Both the position numbers and the translations under genes were made by a program. Below, in pieces: positions 60,401-64,000 of a DNA stretch of 64,000 nucleotides (the stretch's first letter is position 1; every line of letters starts with the position of its first letter). The DNA is from Membranipora membranacea (taxonomy: Eukaryota > Bryozoa > Gymnolaemata > Cheilostomatida > Membraniporidae): positions 7,378,001 to 7,442,000 of the forward strand of contig OU612069.1 in the NCBI GenBank assembly GCA_914767715.1, read 5' to 3'. The notes beneath the pieces were generated by a model. The model did not search any database, had not been told where the DNA came from, and was given only the letters and a program-made list of their open reading frames with translations.

Positions 60401-60480
60401 TAAATATTTGCAGAGTTTCCAAAAAATTATATATACGCAAAAGGAAGTTATTTAATATTAAATCAAAATCGAGTTCCCAA
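57480..60480. repeat. Segmental duplicates R3 (copy 4), R5 (copy 5) and R6 (partial)
   Basis: Collinear with 37.8-39.6 kb, then with 53.33-54.7 kb. The left arm of the inverted-repeat unit is missing and the right arm (58,385-58,460) is truncated. Confidence 0.8.
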
Positions 60481-60519
60481 TTTTAGGTTTTTTTCAAAAG
60501 ACAGTTAATCATATTTGGG

Positions 60520-62830
60520 AACACCACGGCCACTGGGATTTAATAAAAAATTGAAAAAGCAATAAATCAAATACAGCATAGGTGCTCAATTAGTCTGTGT
60601 CCCAATCTTTTACAACTCAGATATTTCTGTCCAGTGACCACCAATGCATTATAAGTAACACCAAACAATACTTAACAACTCTGTCAAGGTCTGTAGGCCT
60701 ATTATGATACAATACAATTCATTTAATATATGTGGTATCCAGTCATTACGAAGTGCAGTGAAGTGAAAAAGTTATGTTTGTCATCTAACATGTCAGCTCT
60801 TTGTTGTTTGATCTCAACCAAAGTTTGTATGCAGTACATGCTTGGCACTGAGAACTTTACTCTGAATAATATAAGAAAATATGGCTGTGTATACAGAAAC
60901 TTACTGTATTAGCCGAATGATTACTGAAAATAAGCGAAGGCTCTCAAAAATTATTGATCCTACTAATCTGTGCCTTTCCCTTGTACAGAGACAGCTAGAG
61001 ATTGATAGCTGTATCATCAAAGAATGCAGCAGTGTCTCCGTTGGAGGGGAGGGGAGGGGAGGGGGGGGGGGCCTCACAGCGCCTCTGTCAAACCAAAAAA
61101 GCTTGATCTCTTTAACCCAAGAGTTCATTTGGTGTTCCACTGCCCTGCACAGGATAGTCAATGATGACAGGATCACATCTGAAAGCTAAAACTCCAAACT
61201 GATTAGGAAGCCCTAACCTGAGCAACCCTGATTATCACAATAAACAACACTTTAAATGAGTTAGATTTAGATATGTTTATAATCTTAGCAATCTTAGAAG
61301 CTGTGCCCATTTCATATTTTCTTAAGGATGTCAAATAACTCTTTTTTAGTAAAAAATCTTTTCGTACGTGATAGTACATTTTAGTAATTACTAAGGGATA
61401 ATACACCCTAAGCATTGTAATTTTGAACTTAATATAACTAATTGGTATTGGAAATCTCAGTTTATCTTAATTTTTACCAGAAAGTGATGACGTCACGGAG
61501 TCATTTGCCCAATAATCAAGTTATTGATGTTCCTAAACTGGTTTGGCAGATCAAGCTGGTCTACATTGCCATACAGAGCAGCGCCAACCTTTCTTCAACT
61601 AATTAACAACAGTCCAAGGCTGTGAATATCATATTAAAACTCTGTTGATTTGATGACTTCTGGCCTGTTTCATACCTGGGGTGTATTGCTATGTAGGCGA
61701 ATTGAGATTTTCAATCCAAGAATAATTCTTGCCAAAGTAATTGTTATTATTATAATTACGAAATTATAGATTCACTTGGTTGTTTTATAAATACAGGATT
61801 TTCAAGTGGGAGATATGGCGTTAAAGTTATCACAAATATCTTCCTGAATTAATATCACAAAACATATTATTGTGATAAAATTATGGTTATTAATGTACTG
61901 TACAACTATCGGTTAGAAACTGTGTCGTTTGCTTATTTAAGCCTGCATGACGAGAATAAGTACCACTTTTAACAGCATGACAAGAGCTTTTGAATTTGTA
62001 AGAACAGGATTCCTAATTTGGCAATACGTGGGCGTTGACTTGTGATACAGATAGTAGTTTGAACTTGATCTGTGCTGCCCAAAATTGCTTATTATTATTA
62101 TGATTTATTATGATATTGATTGTTTATTTGAGCCAATTGTTACATATTAAATGAAATTATTTTCATTTGCAAAGACTATGAGCCAGCCTGCCAGCCTGTC
62201 AGACAATGAACAAAACTAATTAGTGAAGTATAGCCTAATATCTGACTGTGCATTGATACAATGGTAAATCGTTGATTTTTATTTTTAAACACCCACCCGA
62301 GGTGTGTGGCTGATGGGATTCGAAACGTTCCACATGTGTCCATGTGCCCCTTGACCATCTGTTGGACAAATTTAACGGGACAACCTGTACTAAAACGGCA
62401 TAAGCAGATGGAAAATTTGTTTTAATGGACATACAGTTTTAGCTGAATGGATAAACCAAATTGAATGGCGAATCTTTTTTCAGCTCACTGACCTCCTCCC
62501 ACTTGCCCTAAATGAAATTACATTGACGGCAGAGCGTTTTTGGACTGATCAATCCAACAAGCCACCTGGGAAAGAGGTATGTGTTGGGTATACCATGAAT
62601 TGGCTACATTTTTTTATAGAAACAGAGGGGCAACAAAAAATTACATAGTATACAACATGTATTATTGAACCTCATCGGGACAGACCTAAATAGACCAAGA
62701 TCAACACCAGTCTTTGATTTGGTCAACAACCTATTTTCTCTTGACATACTCATTCGAGAACAATCTACTGCAGCCTGTCTAGCAATCCTGTATCAGGAGA
62801 GCAAGTTGTGATACTGTTGAGATATTTGAA
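60520..62830. repeat. Segmental duplicates R4 (copies 2-3), poly-G repeat and R5 (copy 6)
   Basis: 60,520-60,900 matches 40,490-40,860; 61,880-62,215 matches 40,930-41,260; 62,270-62,830 matches the R5 family. A poly-G-headed repeat lies between (61,035-61,250). Confidence 0.75.
61035..61072 (+). repeat. G-rich run (ggagggga-type then poly-G)
   Basis: At least four runs of four or more G within about 35 nt, fitting the G-quadruplex pattern. It heads the repeat whose other copies start at about 33,960, 47,705 (G run lost) and 63,390. Confidence 0.8.
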
Positions 62831-63084
62831 TATTAGATGTATAAAAATGACAAAAAGAAAAGTACACACTCAAAAATCATAACCTTGAAATAATCCTTTG
62901 AAAGTATCAAGTTAAACTTCCTCGCATTCAAACCAATTAAAATATTGTTTTGAGCAAATACACATATTCTAATTGACCACATGACCAGAGCAACACTTGC
63001 ATCTATTAGACATGAACTGAACAAAGTTTCAAAACTAGCCTTTCCTGTAAAATTCTAATCAGGTTAATTTTGAAACCATGGTCA

Positions 63085-64000
63085 ACAAATTAAAAAAAAA
63101 GTTTACTTTTATTTATTTTTCAATGTAATGCAATGTAATGTAGAATAATAAGTCATTCCTTCGTTTGTTATTTATCACTTCTGTTGTGACAACTCATGCC
63201 CACCCTATTAATTTGATCAAAATTTTTAGCGCTGATTGTTTTTCATTGTTTTGCTAATCTGCTAATCAATTTCAACCTAAGACCACCTCCAGTATGCAGT
63301 AAATTTATTACTTTGTGAGGCCTTACGTTGTTCTCTAGGCTTTGAGAGTCGAGGTTCCACCCTGAACCCCGTATCGGGAGATTGTGGGAAGGGGGGGGGG
63401 CTTACAGCACTTCTCCCATAGCTGAGAATAATTGATATGACACTGCGCTGCACAGGATAGTCAATGATGGCAGGTTCACATTCAAAAGCTAGAAGTCTGT
63501 TTAGGGAGCCAAAATCTGAGCAACCCTGATTGTCACAATGAACAACATGGAAAATGAATTGTGGTGATCTATTAATAATATTAGTAACACTAGTAATTGA
63601 AAGATCATTGAACCGATTTATTGCAAGTATCGGAGGTGATAATAGTAACCATAAATCAATTGAATTGCAATCTGACGTTTCAGATATGAATAAGTATTTA
63701 TAGTGATGCAAGTTATTTGATTCAATCTGTCAATTGATAGTGACATTTCACTCAATCCATAAAAATTTATGGAACATTGGTTAGCCTTTGCTTCTGACTG
63801 GTCTATTTGTAATAACATGTCACTCAATGCATCAAAGACAGATGTTATGACCTTGTTCTATTTCGATATTGATTTGATTTTCTCAAACTTATTTATCAGG
63901 GCATGTCCTTCAAGCAGTCTGACAAACTAAAAGCTAAAGCAATTTGAGAAAAATGAGACAAAGGCATATCAATTCCACCATCAAGTGGTACCATTATTTA
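63085..64000. repeat. Segmental duplicates R1 (copy 2) and R6 (partial) at the right edge
   Basis: 63,085-63,550 matches 33,680-34,100. From about 63,700 it follows 46,990-47,240 (tgatgcaagtt, catcaaagacagatgttatga), the block that precedes the LRR exon elsewhere. Confidence 0.8.

Noticed and set aside
60901-61189. Opposed frames with poly-Gly and poly-Pro around 61.05 kb
   Set aside because: Both come from translating the G-rich repeat; no sister copy preserves either frame.
34000-64000. CRISPR array or rRNA repeats to explain the repetition
   Set aside because: Repeat blocks are hundreds to thousands of bases long, diverged and collinear with introns; no short regular repeat-spacer pattern or rRNA sequence is present.

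Overview
The window is eukaryotic and almost certainly from an invertebrate animal genome. It is AT-rich, its genes are split into many short exons with GT/AG introns, and it carries tRNA-derived SINE heads, a hAT-type MITE, a 5'-truncated LINE and metazoan domain families (Roco GTPase, caspase). No operon, CRISPR array, rRNA or convincing tRNA gene was seen. The species cannot be fixed from sequence alone.

Region 1, about 0.3-21.4 kb, plus strand: one long gene of about 17 exons. Reading frame and intron phase agree at every junction I checked, giving about 2,190 codons and a stop at 21,381-21,383. The predicted protein is low-complexity, basic and nuclear-looking. Its 4.1-kb central exon holds a PP1-docking RVSF motif, a nearby SILK motif, a KEN box and many S/T-P sites, which suggests a cell-cycle-regulated PP1-binding scaffold. 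I cannot name it. Its introns hold an inverted duplication with a captured gene fragment (1.8-5.0 kb), SINE heads and several local repeats. Near its 3' end one exon is tandemly triplicated.

Region 2, about 21.4-28.4 kb: a gene-poor stretch with a textbook hAT MITE (22,051-22,566, perfect 8-bp target duplication), two terminal exons of an unidentified minus-strand gene (24.1-24.5 kb), a cluster of CCCCAACG palindromes, and three exons of a plus-strand EF-hand gene (25.7-27.6 kb) that converges on the next gene.

Region 3, 28.4-33.3 kb and extending upstream to at least 56 kb, minus strand: a phase-consistent gene encoding leucine-rich repeats, a Roc GTPase, a COR domain and then a complete caspase catalytic domain (SHG histidine motif, QACAG cysteine motif, small subunit). 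A Roco protein that ends in its own caspase is the most interesting content of the window. It reads as a nucleotide-regulated receptor or switch wired directly to a death or inflammatory protease.

Region 4, about 33.3-64 kb: non-coding mosaic of diverged segmental duplications forming the giant introns of the Roco-caspase gene. Two copies carry an intact 141-nt LRR exon with phase 2 at both ends, so each genomic duplication can add two LRRs in frame. The layout predicts a further LRR exon just past the right edge. A LINE tail sits in one duplicate, and the sister copies preserve the empty site.
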